Positions 42,890 through 56,160 are shown, counted from the stretch's first letter. The stretch is DNA of 64,000 nucleotides from Ganoderma boninense (GCA_002900995.3 CM035312.1:186001-250000); one strand, 5' to 3'. A program made the numbers and translations. The notes: generated by a model from the sequence alone, not told the origin.

Positions 42890-45800
42890 ATGATGCTCCC
42901 CACTCCCCCGGTCCAGGAGTCGGCTACTGAGTCGGCCACGCCGTCTGGAGTCACAGGGTCGAGCTCTGGCAGCGACACAGTAGTGGTCGTAGCTGCCAGG
43001 GAGCGGCCCAAGGATTCCGGAATTCAGATCGAGTACGTCGTCTTGCTCTTGTTTCGCTTCAGCCGCACGGCACCTCATGCGATTGGTGCTGCACATAGAT
43101 ATCGCACCCTTTCCATGCACGCCGACACGCTTCCCAAAGAGAAGGCGGCCAAGACAGCCGCCGCCGCCGCGGCTGACCCGGCTGCGGCCATCCGCCAGAT
43201 CGACGTGCACCGTCTGCTCGTTGAAGACGTTTATACCCGCTTTTCGACATCCCCCACCATCGGCCTGGAAAGCTCGGCGGTGCAGCGCCGCGTCAAGGAC
43301 GGCAAGAATGTGATCTCCAAGCCCCCGACGCAGTACTGGAAGAAGGCTCTCAACTATGTGTTCGGAGGATTCAACTTCCTCATGTGGATCGCGTTCATCG
43401 TCACTATTGTACGTCCCTTTCTTACTATTCCTAAACTTATTGCCTCTCATTTTTCTCCACCGCACAGCTCTCCTACAAGCCTCTCGGTGAGCCCGACCCA
43501 GCCGTGTTCAATCTGGGCGTCGCCGTCCTCCTCGTATGTGACGTTTGCATCTCATCCGATCGACGTTGCATTCACGGCCGTGGTAGTTGTTGGTGATCAT
43601 CATCTCCGCAACGTTCTACGCGCTCGTGGACTGGCACGCATCCCGCATCATGAATTCCATCAAGAACCTTGTCGCCGATGAAGCCACCGTCATCCGCGAT
43701 GGCAAACAACAGACCGTGTCCGCCAAGGACCTCGTCGTCGGCGACGTCGTCACGCTCACCATGGGCGATCGCGTCCCCGCCGACCTCCGGCTCGTCACGG
43801 TCTCCAGCGACGTGCGGTTCGACCGCTCGCTCCTCACCGGCGAAAGGTGCGGTTCAATTCCCTCTTTTTCTCCCCGTCTCTCCTTCCCTCGGCCGCTAAC
43901 CGTCCCGCACCAGCGACATGATACCCGGCACGCTCGACCTGACGTCCGATAACGCGCTCGAGACGCGCAACCTCGCGCTCGCGTCGACGTTCGTCGTGCA
44001 GGGGAGCTGCACGGGCGTCGTCTTCGCGATCGGCGACAAGTCCGTCATGGGCCGCATCATCGCCATGTCCGGCAAGGCCAAGTTCAAGCTCACGACCGTG
44101 CAGAGGGAAGTGTGGTTCTTCACCAAGATCATCTCGACGCTCGCGCTTGGGCTGTTTTCCCTCGCGCTCATCATCTGGGCAGCTTGGTTAAGGCGGAGCT
44201 TCCCCGGCTATGAGACTGCTAGCGAGGCGATCATAAACTCGATCGGGTGCTTGACAGCGTTCGTCCCACAGGTGCGTTCCTGGTAATTATCATCTGCTGG
44301 CGGCGATAGAAATCTTACACCGATCGTTATAAAGGGGTTGCCTGTCTGCGTCGCGCTTTCGTTAACCATTGTGGCTAAGCGCATGGCGAAACGCCATGTG
44401 CTCGTCAAGAATCTTGCTACCATCGAGACTCTGGGCTGCATGTCCGTTCTTTGTTCCGACAAGACCGGCACTTTGACCGTCGGAAAGATGGTGCGTTGTT
44501 ACCATTCCCTCTCGTACATCGAACGTTCGCTCACCCGCGCCGAGCATGCAGTCCGTCCAGAACGTCGCATTCCTTGACGCCAAGTTTGGCGTCGAGGAGA
44601 TAGAGGAGAGGTTCTCCGAGGAGGAAGCAACAGGCGCGCCACTTGCCCTCCGGGCCCTCCACATGGTCGCACGTCTCTGCAACGGCGCGAAGTTCGACTC
44701 GGCCACCGCTCTTCTACCCGTCGCGGAGCGACAGATCAAGGGTGACGCGACCGACAGCGCTATCCTCCGTTTCGCTGAGGGCATGTCCATCCCCTCCATC
44801 GCCGTCTCGACGTCGACTCTCCTCGAATCCTACGAGAAGACATTCGAGATCCCCTTCAATTCCAAGAACAAATGGATGCTCTCCGTCGTCCAGCCGCGCC
44901 CAGACGGCGACTCCGACACCAAGCTGGAGTCTGCCTTGAAGGCTAGCGGCGATCGCAGTGGGTGGATGCTCGTCAAAGGCGGCCCGGACGTCCTCTTCCC
45001 GAAGTGCGGTTCAGTCATGCTCGCCGATGGCAGCGTCACGCCGCTCACGATATCCCTTCGCGGGGAGCTCCACCTGCTGCAGGAGCGCTGGAGCAGCGAG
45101 GGCCAGCGTGTGCTCGCGCTGTGCCGTCGCTCGCTCGACAACGTGCCCATCGATGCGAAGATGTCGCCGAACGATGTGGAGCAGCTGATGTACAGTCACT
45201 TGGAGGAGCTCACGCTGGTCGGGCTCGTTGGCATCCGTGATCCACCGAGGCACGACGTCGCGGACGCGATTAGGATCATCCGCAGGGCTGGCGTCCGAGT
45301 CTTCATGGTCACTGGGGACTTTAAACTCACTGCTCTTGCCATCGCCCGCCAGGCTCGTATGTTCAAAGTACTTTGCGTTGCATGTGGTGCTCATCATTCC
45401 ACAGGTCGGCATCGTCACGCAAGAGAAAGTCGACAGTCTCGAAGACGTGCGATCCTCCTCGGACAGCAAACTGTTTGTCGGCCTCGATCCTTCGGACATC
45501 AAGCCCAAAGATGCGGACGGTGACCGTGCGCTTCTGCTCACCGGCGATGACATCGAGCTGCTTGAGGCCGCGGACTGGGATGTGATAGTCGGAAGATACA
45601 CCGAGATCGTTTTCGCACGCACGACTCCCGAGCAGAAGCTGAGGATCGTGGAACAGACTAAGACGAGGGGAGACAACACCGTTGCGGTCACCGGTGATGG
45701 CGTGAACGACGCGCCTGCGCTGAAGGCGAGCGACATCGGCGTTGCAATGGGTGCAGGAAGCGATGTTGCGAAGGAAGCCGGTGGGTGTTTCATTATGATT

Positions 45801-46961
45801 CTAGACGTAGGCATTGATGCTCACTCCGTGATAGCTGCTATGATCTTGCTCAATAATGACCTTACGTCGATCGTCGTTGCAATCGAGATGGGCCGTCTTG
45901 TGTTCGACAACTTGAAGAAGGTTATCTTATATCTGATGCCGGTACGTCTAGGTCAAATTTGTTGCTTCCTCCGCTAGAACACAACGCTGGTCGACAGGCT
46001 GGAACGTACACCGAGTTCCTGGCGGTATTTTGCAACGTCTTCCTCGGCATGCAGCTCGCCCTCAGTTCCTACCTGCAAGTCTGCTTCTCTATCACCAACG
46101 ATGTCGTCATGTCCATCTCGCTGATGTTCGAAAAGCCGGAGTCTGGTATGTTTCCACAAGCGTCACACGAAGGTCTCGTGTCCTCACGATCCACGCCGCA
46201 CAGACCTCATGCTTCGCAAGCCCCGCAATGCTCGGACTGACAGACTGACCGACTGGCGATTCTTCGTCCAGATATACCTTGTGAGAGAGAACTCTATCGC
46301 TATCTCTCCTCGTCCAACTAATATGTCCTCGCAGTTCATCGGACTCATGATGTGGCCATCTGCGATGAGCATGTGGTTCCTCTACATGAGCCAACAGGGC
46401 CTCGGCTTCTACGATGTCATCCTCGTGTACAACAAGTGGGCCAACGGCTGGAAGGGCTACAGCATCGATCAACTCGACGAGTTCGTCAGAGTCGGCCAGT
46501 GCATTTAGTACGTTCCATCATTACTGTCTACACGGCCCGCTCATTGCGATTTAAGACTCACGAATGAAAAAAAAACGACACAGTTACATCACGATGGTAT
46601 TCATGCAGTACGGCGGCCTGCTCGCCGTGCGTAACCGGCGTGTGTCCATTCTCCAGTCCAACCCGCTCTGGGGCCCCCGCCGCAACTTCGCGGTCCCTGC
46701 GGGGATGATCGCCACCGCACTAATCGGGGTTGTGAATCTGTACGGGCCCGGGCTCCACAAAGTGTTCGGCACCACGCCCATTCCTGGGATGTTCTGGGGC
46801 ATTCCGTTCGCGTTCGCTCTGGGCATCCTGACGATGGACGAGATCCGCAAGCTCATTGCGAGGACCTACCCCAAAGTAAGTCAGCCTTGGCATTTTTTTT
46901 GTCACGACGTCTTGGGGACTGATCTACTTTTCAGTCTATCGTCGCAAAGATGGCTTGGTAG
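42890..46961 (+). CDS. P2C-type (Na,K-ATPase-like) cation-transporting P-type ATPase
   Basis: Fourteen exons fit exactly: 42890-43032, 43099-43408, 43468-43533, 43587-43846, 43914-44271, 44335-44490, 44552-45352, 45405-45780, 45835-45941, 45998-46145, 46204-46280, 46335-46507, 46584-46875, 46935-46961 (1097 residues). Visible are N-terminal IEYRTLSMH, LTGES at a splice junction, the phosphorylation motif CSDKTGTLT, VTGDFKLTALAIARQ and hinge TGDGVNDAPALKASDIG. Membrane helices surround FVPQGLPVCVALSLTIVAKR and the C-terminal group (FLAVFCNVFLGMQLALS, YYITMVFMQYGGLLAVR). P2C pumps move Na+ or K+ across membranes. In animal Na,K-ATPase the fourth helix has PEGL; here Gln replaces the ion-binding Glu. 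Intron 7 appears to be GC-AG. Confidence 0.92.
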
Positions 46962-47426
46962 GCAATGCAGACTTTGTGTGTCGTTATCACTTCTTTTATG
47001 CTCAGTTTGCCGTCTACACGGTCGCGGTGTATCCTTATTGTTCTTGCTGTATTCGTCTTGTCCTCGGGGGTAGACGAACTCAGAACATCAGCACTGTGGG
47101 GTTGAGTGCGCCGGCCGCCGTCGGTTTCCGCCGTTTTCCGCCGTCCTCGGCCGTCCGCGGCCCGCCCTTTCCGTATACCTAACTATCACACGCTCGACCA
47201 ATGACCATGCGCGCCCACTGGCAGAACACAAATGCTGGCACAGCGGCACCGCTGCTGCACCCGCCCTCGGCATAGCGGCAAGTCCTATGCACTTCTCACT
47301 CGCCGCGCAGTCAGCAACCATCACGGTGAGTGCGCGTGCATTCTCCCCCCCCCCCCCCGGGGCTTTGCGCGTGAGTTCCAGGTCGCGACGCAGAGGCAGA
47401 CACCCGCCACGCGAGGCACCCAATGC
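46962..47426. other. 3' flank of the ATPase gene, GC-rich
   Basis: It contains a gccgccgtcggtttccgccg-type simple stretch at about 47110-47160 and a run of 14 C at 47345-47358. No gene seen. Confidence 0.5.
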
Positions 47427-47770
47427 GCAAGAACACAAACTCTCCATGAGGGACTCCGGCCCCGCGCCGCGTGGGCGCGCACTCCGTGGGCGGGGCGAAA
47501 CATCCGCGGTGAGTGCTTGTGCACTCTCCGGACTTGGAGGAAGCACCACGCTTTGCGCGTGAGTCGCGACGGACAGGCAGGCACCCACAGCGAATGTGCA
47601 CCCACTTGACGGGAAGGGCAGGATACGCCGTGCGCGCTGGGTGACGACCAACTCGTCGCGGGAGGCTACACAGCTGAGCCGCAAGAACACATACTCTCCA
47701 TGAGGGACTGCGGCCCCGCGCCGCGTGGGCGCGCACTCGGTCGGGGGGGGGGGGGCGAAACATCCGCGGT
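47427..47770. repeat. Direct duplication of an ~85-bp GC-rich block
   Basis: Copy A 47427-47510 and copy B 47681-47770 both run from gcaagaacacaaactctcca-like sequence through ccccgcgccgcgtgggcgcg to gcgaaacatccgcggt. They differ by a few substitutions and a G run of 13 in copy B (47743-47755). Between and before them ctttgcgcgtgag occurs at 47363 and 47551, so the larger unit is about 190-250 bp. Minus-strand frames here are repeat artefacts. Confidence 0.8.
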
Positions 47771-48546
47771 TTGCCTGAAGGCTGTGTTCTGGCGCTTGCT
47801 TACATCACGTAAGCTCCCCGGCCCGCTTACCTCCGGACGCCGTCGGCCGCCGTTGGCCGCCGCACTTTTCCCCATGGTTCTCATGTTCTCGACGAACTGT
47901 ACCCTGATTTACCTACCAATCAATTCATGACTTACAAGTAAAGCGCCACGAACGTTATCACATAGCGTGGCGAAGGTGTTGCAAACACGCAAGTTGAACT
48001 TGAAAATGGAAATGGAGGAAAATGACCACTTTAAGCTGGCATTTTCTATTGGGGCCACACGGAACCCGTCCGGCGGACTTCGCTACACTCGGTGTAGGTA
48101 ACGTAGTATGGAAGGACGAAGAGGAGCACAATAGTCCGCTATCGGAAAGAGTGCTACTGTACTAAGGACCATGACCATTAGTCCAGACGAGCGCAGAATG
48201 GATGTGAAACCCAAATGGTGGGAAAAGAGAGCTCTAGCAGACAAGGGGCGGCGAGCTGGTGTTTGGGGAAGTAGGCGAATGCAGGGATAGGGGACGAGAC
48301 GAACGCAAGGCGAGGGTAAGGCAGACGTGTGTGTGCGGTTTGGTCACGGTCAATGGATGGATGTGGATGGACGGAACTTAAAGTAGCGCTACAGGTTTTC
48401 CAGGGATACAGTATCGGAGATTAGGCAATGTGGAGATGATGGAGAAGGTACAGCGAGGCTCGGATGAAGCAGGGAGGAGATGGGGATGCGTGTGAGGTAC
48501 GATGGATCGAAAGCATGGTCAGAGCGAGGTTCACAACGTTCAGCGT
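47771..48546. other. Intergenic
   Basis: 3' flanks of two convergent genes. No supported feature. Confidence 0.45.
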
Positions 48547-51500
48547 TCAATTGTCCGTGGAGAGTCCCATGCGGCAAATGGGGCACACGCGGCTTTCGCG
48601 CAGCCATTTCTGGAGGCAGGCCTCGTGGTACCTGTACGAGACGCATGGTTTATGTGAGCATTTGTTCGACTCTTGGGCAATGCGCAGGGTAATGTGGTTT
48701 GAAGCACGCGTAGTGGGGAAGGAAACGGTATGCTTTTGAATGAAAGGACGGAGGGTATATGAGTATAAGCGAAAGGGTATACGGGGAATGAGACCGTTCT
48801 GCTTCGCGCGAGGACGTGGAGCGGCGCACAACGAACAGCATGAAAGGCAAAGGGAGACAAGACAAGGAAAGACATAAACCCGGGGAGACACTTACGAGTG
48901 CTTGCACACCGGTGTCAGCGCCGCGCGCTCATCGCGCCGGAACTGCGACATACAGACCCCGCAACGGTCCACCGCCACGCCCAGCAGCGACAGCTTGAGT
49001 TTCACGCGTCCGTCCTTCAGTACTCGTCGCCTGGCCACCTCGATCTTGCCTGTGAATGGCACCTTTTCTGGAGACACGCTGCCCCGTTCTTGGTTCTGTC
49101 TCCCCGCTGGACCCAAGATCTCCGAAAGCCGCAAGAGGTCCTGAAAGGTTTTGACAAGTCAGTTGCGAGATAGAGTCGATTCGCTGTGTGACGTACATCG
49201 TAGTTGTCCCCATTCTCCGCGTCCTCTATCGCGCGCGATGCGAGCAAGTCCAAATCCGTCACCTCAAGGAACTCCTGTCTCGGTCCCGCGCCCACTTCGT
49301 CTTCCCAGATGCTTCCTCCCGACGTTGACCGCTCCATGGTCGGAGAAGGCATCACCGTAAGCATGGAAGGCGCCGTAAAAGGAGGGGGAGGAGGTATCAC
49401 ATCAGTCCGCAGGTCAGCGGCGAAGTTCGGAGCAGGTATAGAGAGCGCAGGCGGCGGAGGGACGGAGTCGAATGCAGATGGAGACGAAACTGTCGTAACC
49501 GTAACAGGCGGCGGCGTCGCTGCAACAGATGGCAAAGGTGGAGAGGGCGACGGTCGTACAGGCGCCAACCGAGCAGGCGAGCGAGGCGGCGGCGGTGGCG
49601 GCGGCGGCCTTGGTCGGGGTCCCACCGTCATACGCGGCGGCGTGACGAGGACGGGGACAAGCGATGCCGACGGCGGTGCCTCTCTTGCATCATACGCTTC
49701 CGGCACGCGGTTCACAGGGTACCCATCCGGGACCCTCTTGACAGAAATCTCATGCTCCGCAGGCAGCTGGGGGAGTGGCCGCCCGCGGTAGTGTCCAGGG
49801 GTACCATGAGGAGTCGAGGGAGACGGCCGTGGTCGAGTGGGCGTCGTGGGTGTCGAGCTGGGCGTAGAGGGCGTGATGGGCGAGGCGGGGATGGGCGACA
49901 TGCGGCCGGTGCGAGGCACGTCCGCGAGTGCGGGTGCAGAGGAGAAAGCCGCCCTGTGCGCGGTAAACGCGCTCTCCGGTCCCTCCGGCTCTGGTTCTGG
50001 CTGTGTCTCGTTGGCGTCCTCAACATTGATGTCGGGGGGTGTCGCGAGGGGACTGACGCGGTGGTGGTACCCGAGTCCGACCCCGACGCTCGTGTCGCAC
50101 GAAAGCATGGCCATACGGTGTGACGGCGGTGGGGTGACCGCGCGCCGTCTGCGCATATGTACAGGCACTTCTCCATGTCCATATTCACCCATGGAACTAT
50201 CGGGCAAGGCAGACGACGTCGGACTGACGAGCGAAGGGCTGAACAGCACAGGGGGGCTCGGACTGCGTCGTGGGGACTCGAGCGCCATGGACATGGCCAT
50301 CGTCATGCTCGCCATAGCGGGCAGAGGCGCTGAGTAATGCTTGTGCGCGTTCTTCTCGCTACGCGACAGTGCAGCCAAGCCGGGGTGCCTTGGGGCTGGG
50401 AGCACTTCCGGGTGTTCAAGATGCACTGGCTGGAGATGATGGAGAGGATGGGAGACGGAAGCAGGAGAGGAAAGGGGCGAGCCGCTAACGGGGGAGCCGG
50501 ACGTTGGGGTTCGAGATAGAGGCGAACGCGATGGCACTTTCCAAATTACAGACGGCGATGGCTTGACTGTGCGGGGAGTTGTCGGGGCTGTCACCGTCGT
50601 CGATGCCGCAGTGCTAGGGGGAAGCAATGCCAGGACTGCGCGCGGGGTGTGGAGGGAGGCCGCCGTCATGGGGTGCGCGATAGTTGGCGTTGGGATCGTT
50701 GGGCGAGGATGTTGGGGCTGGGCAGGCGCCGCCATTCGCAATGGCGACTTCTCTTGGGGATATGTTCTAGCCGTTGCCATAGCCATTGGGCATGGTGTAG
50801 GGGCATGGTGAGGGAGACCTAGGAGAGGCGAAGTAGGTGTCGTGGGACTGTCGAGAAGAGCAGGTCCCAGGCGATGGCGCACCGGACGATTTAGAAAAGC
50901 GGAACGCGAGCTATCCGTGGGAGATGAGACGGAGCTAGTTGGAGAGGATGTGCCCGCATCGGGGTTTGACCGTGCAGGCGACGTTGGCGCAGTAGATGAA
51001 TGCGAAGTGGGCTGCACTGGATCGACCGACTCTGTCTCTATACTCACGACCTCCCAGCCGTCAATCGACTCCGAAGTCGACGACGAATCAGAAGAAGACA
51101 CGAAGCTCGCGTTGTGGAGGTTGACCGTCGACGTAAATGTGGGTGATTGCGCACGCAAATGCTCCTTCTCCTTGCCCTTGAGCCCGCCAAACAACCTCTT
51201 CACCCCGAAGCTTTCTCTGCGTTTGAGCGGCTTGTTAGCGTTAGGAAACGGCGGAGCAGAGAAGCTCTTGTCGCCCAATGCGTCCCTATCTTTGCCGAGA
51301 GCGTTCGCAAACGACAGCGTCATGCTGCTCGCCAACGCCATCGGCAGCTTGAAGAACCCCGACGCGCTGGGTGACAGCGGCGATCCTGGGGGACTCGCCG
51401 GTTCCGGGCTGTGTCCATGCCCATGTCCTTTCGGGCTCCGCATGAGCAACGACTTTGAGCGCGACATCCCTTTTCCCCTTGCCGCGGACGGGTCGAGGTA

Positions 51501-53182
51501 AGGCGACTTCCCTTTCTCGAAGGGGTGCAGCGGACTGCGCCGGTAGGAGTGTGTGTGCACGGAGTCCTCGTCGTCTTCACGTTCCGCCGCGAATGCGTCC
51601 GCGTCCTCGTCCTCCTCGCTGGCCTCGTCGATGCTCTCGATGTCGTTGCACTCTAGCGAGCGCAAGGTCCCACAATGCAGACACCTACGGGTATTTGCAC
51701 TGGCACCGCTTCCTCCGCCGAATGCGGTGAGGGCCTCTTCTGTGTTCCGGCGCTGGAACTCACGTTGCACGCGTTCCTCGAGCGATAATCCGAGTCGGCG
51801 GTCGGCAGACCAGCGTTGCCTCGGTTCCCAGGTGAACTCTTCAAAGACGTCGGTGGTGGTCGCGATGGACGTGCGGACCGGAGACGACGGCGATGACGGT
51901 ACGGAATCCTCCGTGAGGAGAACAGGTTCTGTCGCAGCCCTGTGTTGGGAGGGCGGTGAACAGTGTTCAAAGTGCTCAGAGCGGAGAGCAGGCAGTGAAT
52001 AATGAGAGTGCTGTGGGCGAGGACGTGGAAGAGGTAACGAGATGTCAGAGAGAACAGGGGAAACCTCGCACGCAGGAGAATCGCGGACAGCATGGTGGGC
52101 AGAGAGCAAGGTGGTAGTTGAGGGCGACGTCAAGCGGTAAGGCACAGCTTTCGGGGACCGCTCACGAGGGTCCAGCGCAGGCTCGCCAGAGGACGACTGC
52201 TCTGGTAAATGTTCGTCCACAGATGATTGTGGGACGTGCCTCCGCTGCGGGGGTCGCAGGAGAGGCGTGTCCGAAATGGAGAAATCAGTCGAAGGTTCTG
52301 ACGCAGCCGTTGCATAGGACAACGCGGTGGTGGTCGAGACGGGGCTCGTCACAGAAAGCAATGTTGTGGTCGAAGGCGATAGCAGGGGCGACGACCCAGG
52401 CCGCCGCGATCGACTGTGAGGAGAATCATGGGGATGATGAAGATCGACCGACCTAACGAGTGAGACGTGCGACGACGCGGGAGAATCCTGGAGATGTGGC
52501 GCTGCGGCAGGCGAGGCGTAGATCGTCGAAGGCGTCACGGAGGCTACGGATGTCGGAGCGAGCAAAGATGAGAGGGAAGACGTCATGGGATGCTCGTACT
52601 GAGACTGCGCAGACGAATCGATGGACATGGTGTCATGGGACTCGACGGGCGGAAATTGGGGGGAGTCTGGAATTCCGGACGAGGAGAAATGTGGGGGGAC
52701 ATACGGGGCAGCAATGGCGTCCTCGAACGAAGGCGGAGGATAATCTGGTATCGACTGGTCTGCAGAAGGATGAGCGTCCAAAAATGAGAATGGCAATGGT
52801 CACACGCACCGTCAATTGCGGGGTCGAATCTACGGGGCGATGAGGTAGCCGCCGTTGGGGATGCTGAGGCCGGAGACGGGTTGGAAATGGCATGCTTGCG
52901 AGTGCGTATGTGGGCTGAGGCAGGCTGAAGCTTGCGGGAGGACGAGAGAGGGACAGCGGTGGTGAAGCGGGGCTCTTCGTCGTCAAGTGGATTTCGGTTG
53001 GTGGACTGCTTCTTCTTCTTAGTCGGCTTTCTGATCCTTCCTGCGTTCTGAGGCGGGATGAGGGTGAGCTGGCCGTGGTGGGTGACGACGTGGGTCAAAT
53101 AGGGGGCTACTCGGACTTGGTCGTCCTGCCTGTTGGGTCTGCGGTGGGTCGTCGAGGACTCTGGTGGCTGCGAGGTGGACAT
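48547..53182 (-). CDS. RING-H2 protein with very long disordered N-terminus
   Basis: Exons 53182-52810, 52759-49197, 49140-48896 and 48631-48547 join in phase to 1421 residues, starting MSTSQPPESSTTHRRPNRQ. About 1250 residues are Ser/Pro/Thr-rich and low in complexity, with short conserved-looking islands (SLEERVQREFQRRNTEEALTA; RRESFGVKRLFGGLKGKEKE) and an acidic stretch EEDEDADAF. Near 1300 comes LLRLSEILG, then the RING-H2 finger CGVCMSQF...CKHSYHEACLQKWL...CPIC, formed across the last splice site (264-nt intron). RING-H2 proteins are E3 ubiquitin ligases; the substrate is unknown. The final intron is several times longer than usual here, but without it the RING cannot be completed. No membrane segment is seen. 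Confidence 0.88.
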
Positions 53183-54431
53183 CGAGGGGGCTGCCAACGT
53201 GGACGAGAGCAAGATTGCGGGTCATCGTGCGTCTCAGTGAAAACCCACCGTGCGCATGTGTCCGCTGCTGTGGATCTGCTCGTGGCTCCAGCCGCGCTCC
53301 AACAACGCGGTGAACTCGTTGCAGGGGCCTCCTTTATTTTATTCCTGGGGAGAGGCGATAATACTACTTTCAATGGTCATCTATGTAGTCATTCATGCTC
53401 TTTAGGTAAAATTGTAAAGAAGTGGAGGCTGATATATCATTAGGTAATTACCTGTATTATCGCTGCGAATGCCAAATTGTTCACTATTATTACTTATAAT
53501 ACAACAGGGCCGGCAGTGTTGCCACAACTTGCGAGGGGGGGACCAACTCCCAGGGGCCAGCACTCTTGAGAGGAGGGGGGGATTGGCCATTGTCTCTTCT
53601 GCAGCGGAAGTTCCAGGCCCACTGTAGAGTTTGTTCTCTGACAGATGTATCGATGTAGTGATGATGTACATGGAGGAGAGATGGAAGGACTCCAGGGGAA
53701 GTTTCGTATTCCTCGTCGGAAATGGAAAGATGACTCGTTGACTTTGCTCATATTTGTCGATTGTTGATGGGGCGCTTGTGGCCACATCCCCGGCCGGACT
53801 GACAACTGACGGCGGACGCGATTTGAAGTGTTACATGTTTGAACGCCAAGGTGGACGGTCAGTGCCACACTACACCCCCCGGTTCGAAGACTGGATGGCC
53901 GGGCCTCCAGTCTTGGAACATTGTAAGTCAGGTTAACGTTCGACATTCAAGTTGTACTGTGACCTAGGCCATCTACAAGTCCTGATGGGAGAAACTTGCC
54001 ATCATGGCGAAAATGATATACATCTGGAACATACCTGTATGGGAGTGTATGAAGTCTTCGAAGTCCGATTTTCTGGAATTAAGCGCGGCCAAGGACCCTT
54101 GCAAGCAACTAGAACCCGTTACATACCAGTACAACCTGTCGATAACCATCAAAAGACCAATCGCGAGTCACTTCTGTCAGACGATAGGTTCGCCTTCGTC
54201 AGCATGAGGATCGAAAGCGATGACCCAAAGGTTCTGAGCCTCGGATTTGCATATCGACGGTTCGGCGGTCGCGCCCGGCGCAGTGTTCGCCCCACCAGGC
54301 CTGATTCTTTGGCTACCCATATTGTGGCGTCTTGACGGTTGTATTACTGGCTACCCGACACACGCATGCGGCGCCTCCGATCACACAATGAACATCTAGC
54401 TGTAAACGTGCATACCGCTCACTGCAAAAAA
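53183..54431. other. Intergenic
   Basis: Several short frames on both strands (for example plus-strand 53952-54335) show no recognisable family or clear splice structure. No repeat or RNA gene seen. Confidence 0.4.
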
Positions 54432-56160
54432 TTAACCGCGAACCCGTCTAGACAAAACAGACAGAGTTCATTATAAACTTTAGTAAGATATACGGAGGTA
54501 TTGGGCACGCACCGTCCACACCACTCGCAGGGCTCGACAGACGCAGGACAGATGTCCTCGGAAGCGAGGAACTCGCGCTTCGCACCCTCGTCCATCTCCT
54601 TCCAATCACCCAGGGCGCGGTGATTCTTCACCCATCCTACAACCGCTTCATCCTGGACTTGAAACAGGACAGCCCTTAACGAAAAGGTGCCTTGCAGCAG
54701 GCCCGCCCGCCACTTCTCGAACAGGTCGGTCCGTTCTTGTGAAGCTGGACATGCGTAGTCGAGTCGGATCAGGAGGCATGAAACGGCCGTCTTCGCCAAA
54801 ACCTCGCGCAGTTGCCTCTAGAATAGCAAACACAAAGCCCAAACCATCAGCCCTCCATCAGCCCCCTCCCCCGCCCCATTAGCAGGCCAGGACTCGACGA
54901 ACTCACCGCCCACACTGCCTTGCACACATACCCCCTCCCCACCATCCCACAGAACACCATGGCAAGGCGCGTGACCCCCGGCGCGTCCTGGAGTGCCAGC
55001 AGCTGCGGCCACCTGAATATCCGGCGCGTGTACGGCGAGTCGAACGCGCTCGCATGGAACACCACACACCGCGGGCGCAGCTCGTTCAGCACGCCCGCGA
55101 GCATCAGCTGGCTCTTCGTCCCCGGCACCTGGTCCTTCCATGACCACTGCGCGCACGCCATCTCCATACGCGCGACCCCGGACCCGGGGGCGAGGCCCGC
55201 CCAGCCGAGGTTCCACGCGTCGTGCCCCGCCGCGCGCACGCTCTGCAGGTGCGGCCACGCGCCATCGGGCCCACGGGTGTCCTGCACGTGGGCGAGGAAG
55301 CGCGCGCGCCACGCCTGAACGGACGGGTCCGACCACGCCATGCCGGGGTGGTAGGAGCGCATGTCCTTGCGGAACGCGGGGGTCAGGGTGCCGTAGCCCT
55401 CGGGGAAGTCGAGCGTGGCGTGCCGGACGTTCGGGAAGAGGCGCATGCACGCGTCGACGTCGCAGGGAAGCCGTCTGGGGCAGACGCGCAGGGTGTGCAC
55501 GGTGGGGAAGGCCAGCCGGGCGTCCTCCGGGTCCGCCGCTGAGAGGGTGCCGTTGTACAGCGTGACGGATTGGAGATCCGGGGCACGGTGGGGCGTGCGG
55601 AGGAAAGGGCCTATGTCGGTGTCGTCAGCGTAGAAGGCGAGAGTGAGTGTGTGGAGGCGCGGGAGGGTGTCCGTCAAGGCGTTTTGGTACTTCTTCTCGA
55701 CGCCTGACATTTCGAGGTCTCGGATGCGGGGAAGCGAGTCGAGCATCGACTTGAGTTCCGGGGGACGGAACGAGAATACGTCCAAGTCCAGGATAGCAAG
55801 GGAGTCGAGGTTGTGCGAGGCAAGCTGGAAGAGCTTTGGCAACGCCCGTTCCACGTCCTTCATCGACATGGCGCGTTTGCCCGCGCCCGACAGTGACTCG
55901 CCATACGTCGACCCAGGCAGTACGAGCTTGTGCAGGTACGACAGTCGATCCCTTCCGTCTGTGACACTTGCGAACGCCAAGAAGGAAGTTAAACGTCGTC
56001 CTTCCAAGGTGACCTCTCCGCGTGGGAGTTCTGCCGACAGAGCGACTCGAAGAGCGCGACATGTGCGGGTCAGAGACGCCACGTCCTGAGCTGTCAGAAG
56101 AGACAAAACCTGGAGCAGAATGTCGAAGTTGAGATCGGGAAGGCTGCGAAACCTTTCCAT
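54432..56160 (-). CDS. F-box protein with LRR-like region
   Basis: Exons 56160-54907, 54817-54513 and 54447-54432 give 524 residues. The F-box is at the very N-terminus: LPDLNFDILLQVLSLLTAQD, then LTRTCRALRVAL. Leucine-rich segments follow (LDSLAILDLDVFSFRP, LPRLHTLTLAFYADDTD, LQSVTLYNGTL, VHTLRVCPRRLPC). The C-terminal exon reads RQLREVLAKTAVSCLLIRLD and ends near CEWCGRRVRG. Its likely role is substrate choice in an SCF ubiquitin ligase, with the target unknown. If the last 65-nt intron is not removed, the protein would continue to a stop at 54419. It is not obviously a paralogue of the F-box gene at 34517. Confidence 0.85.
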
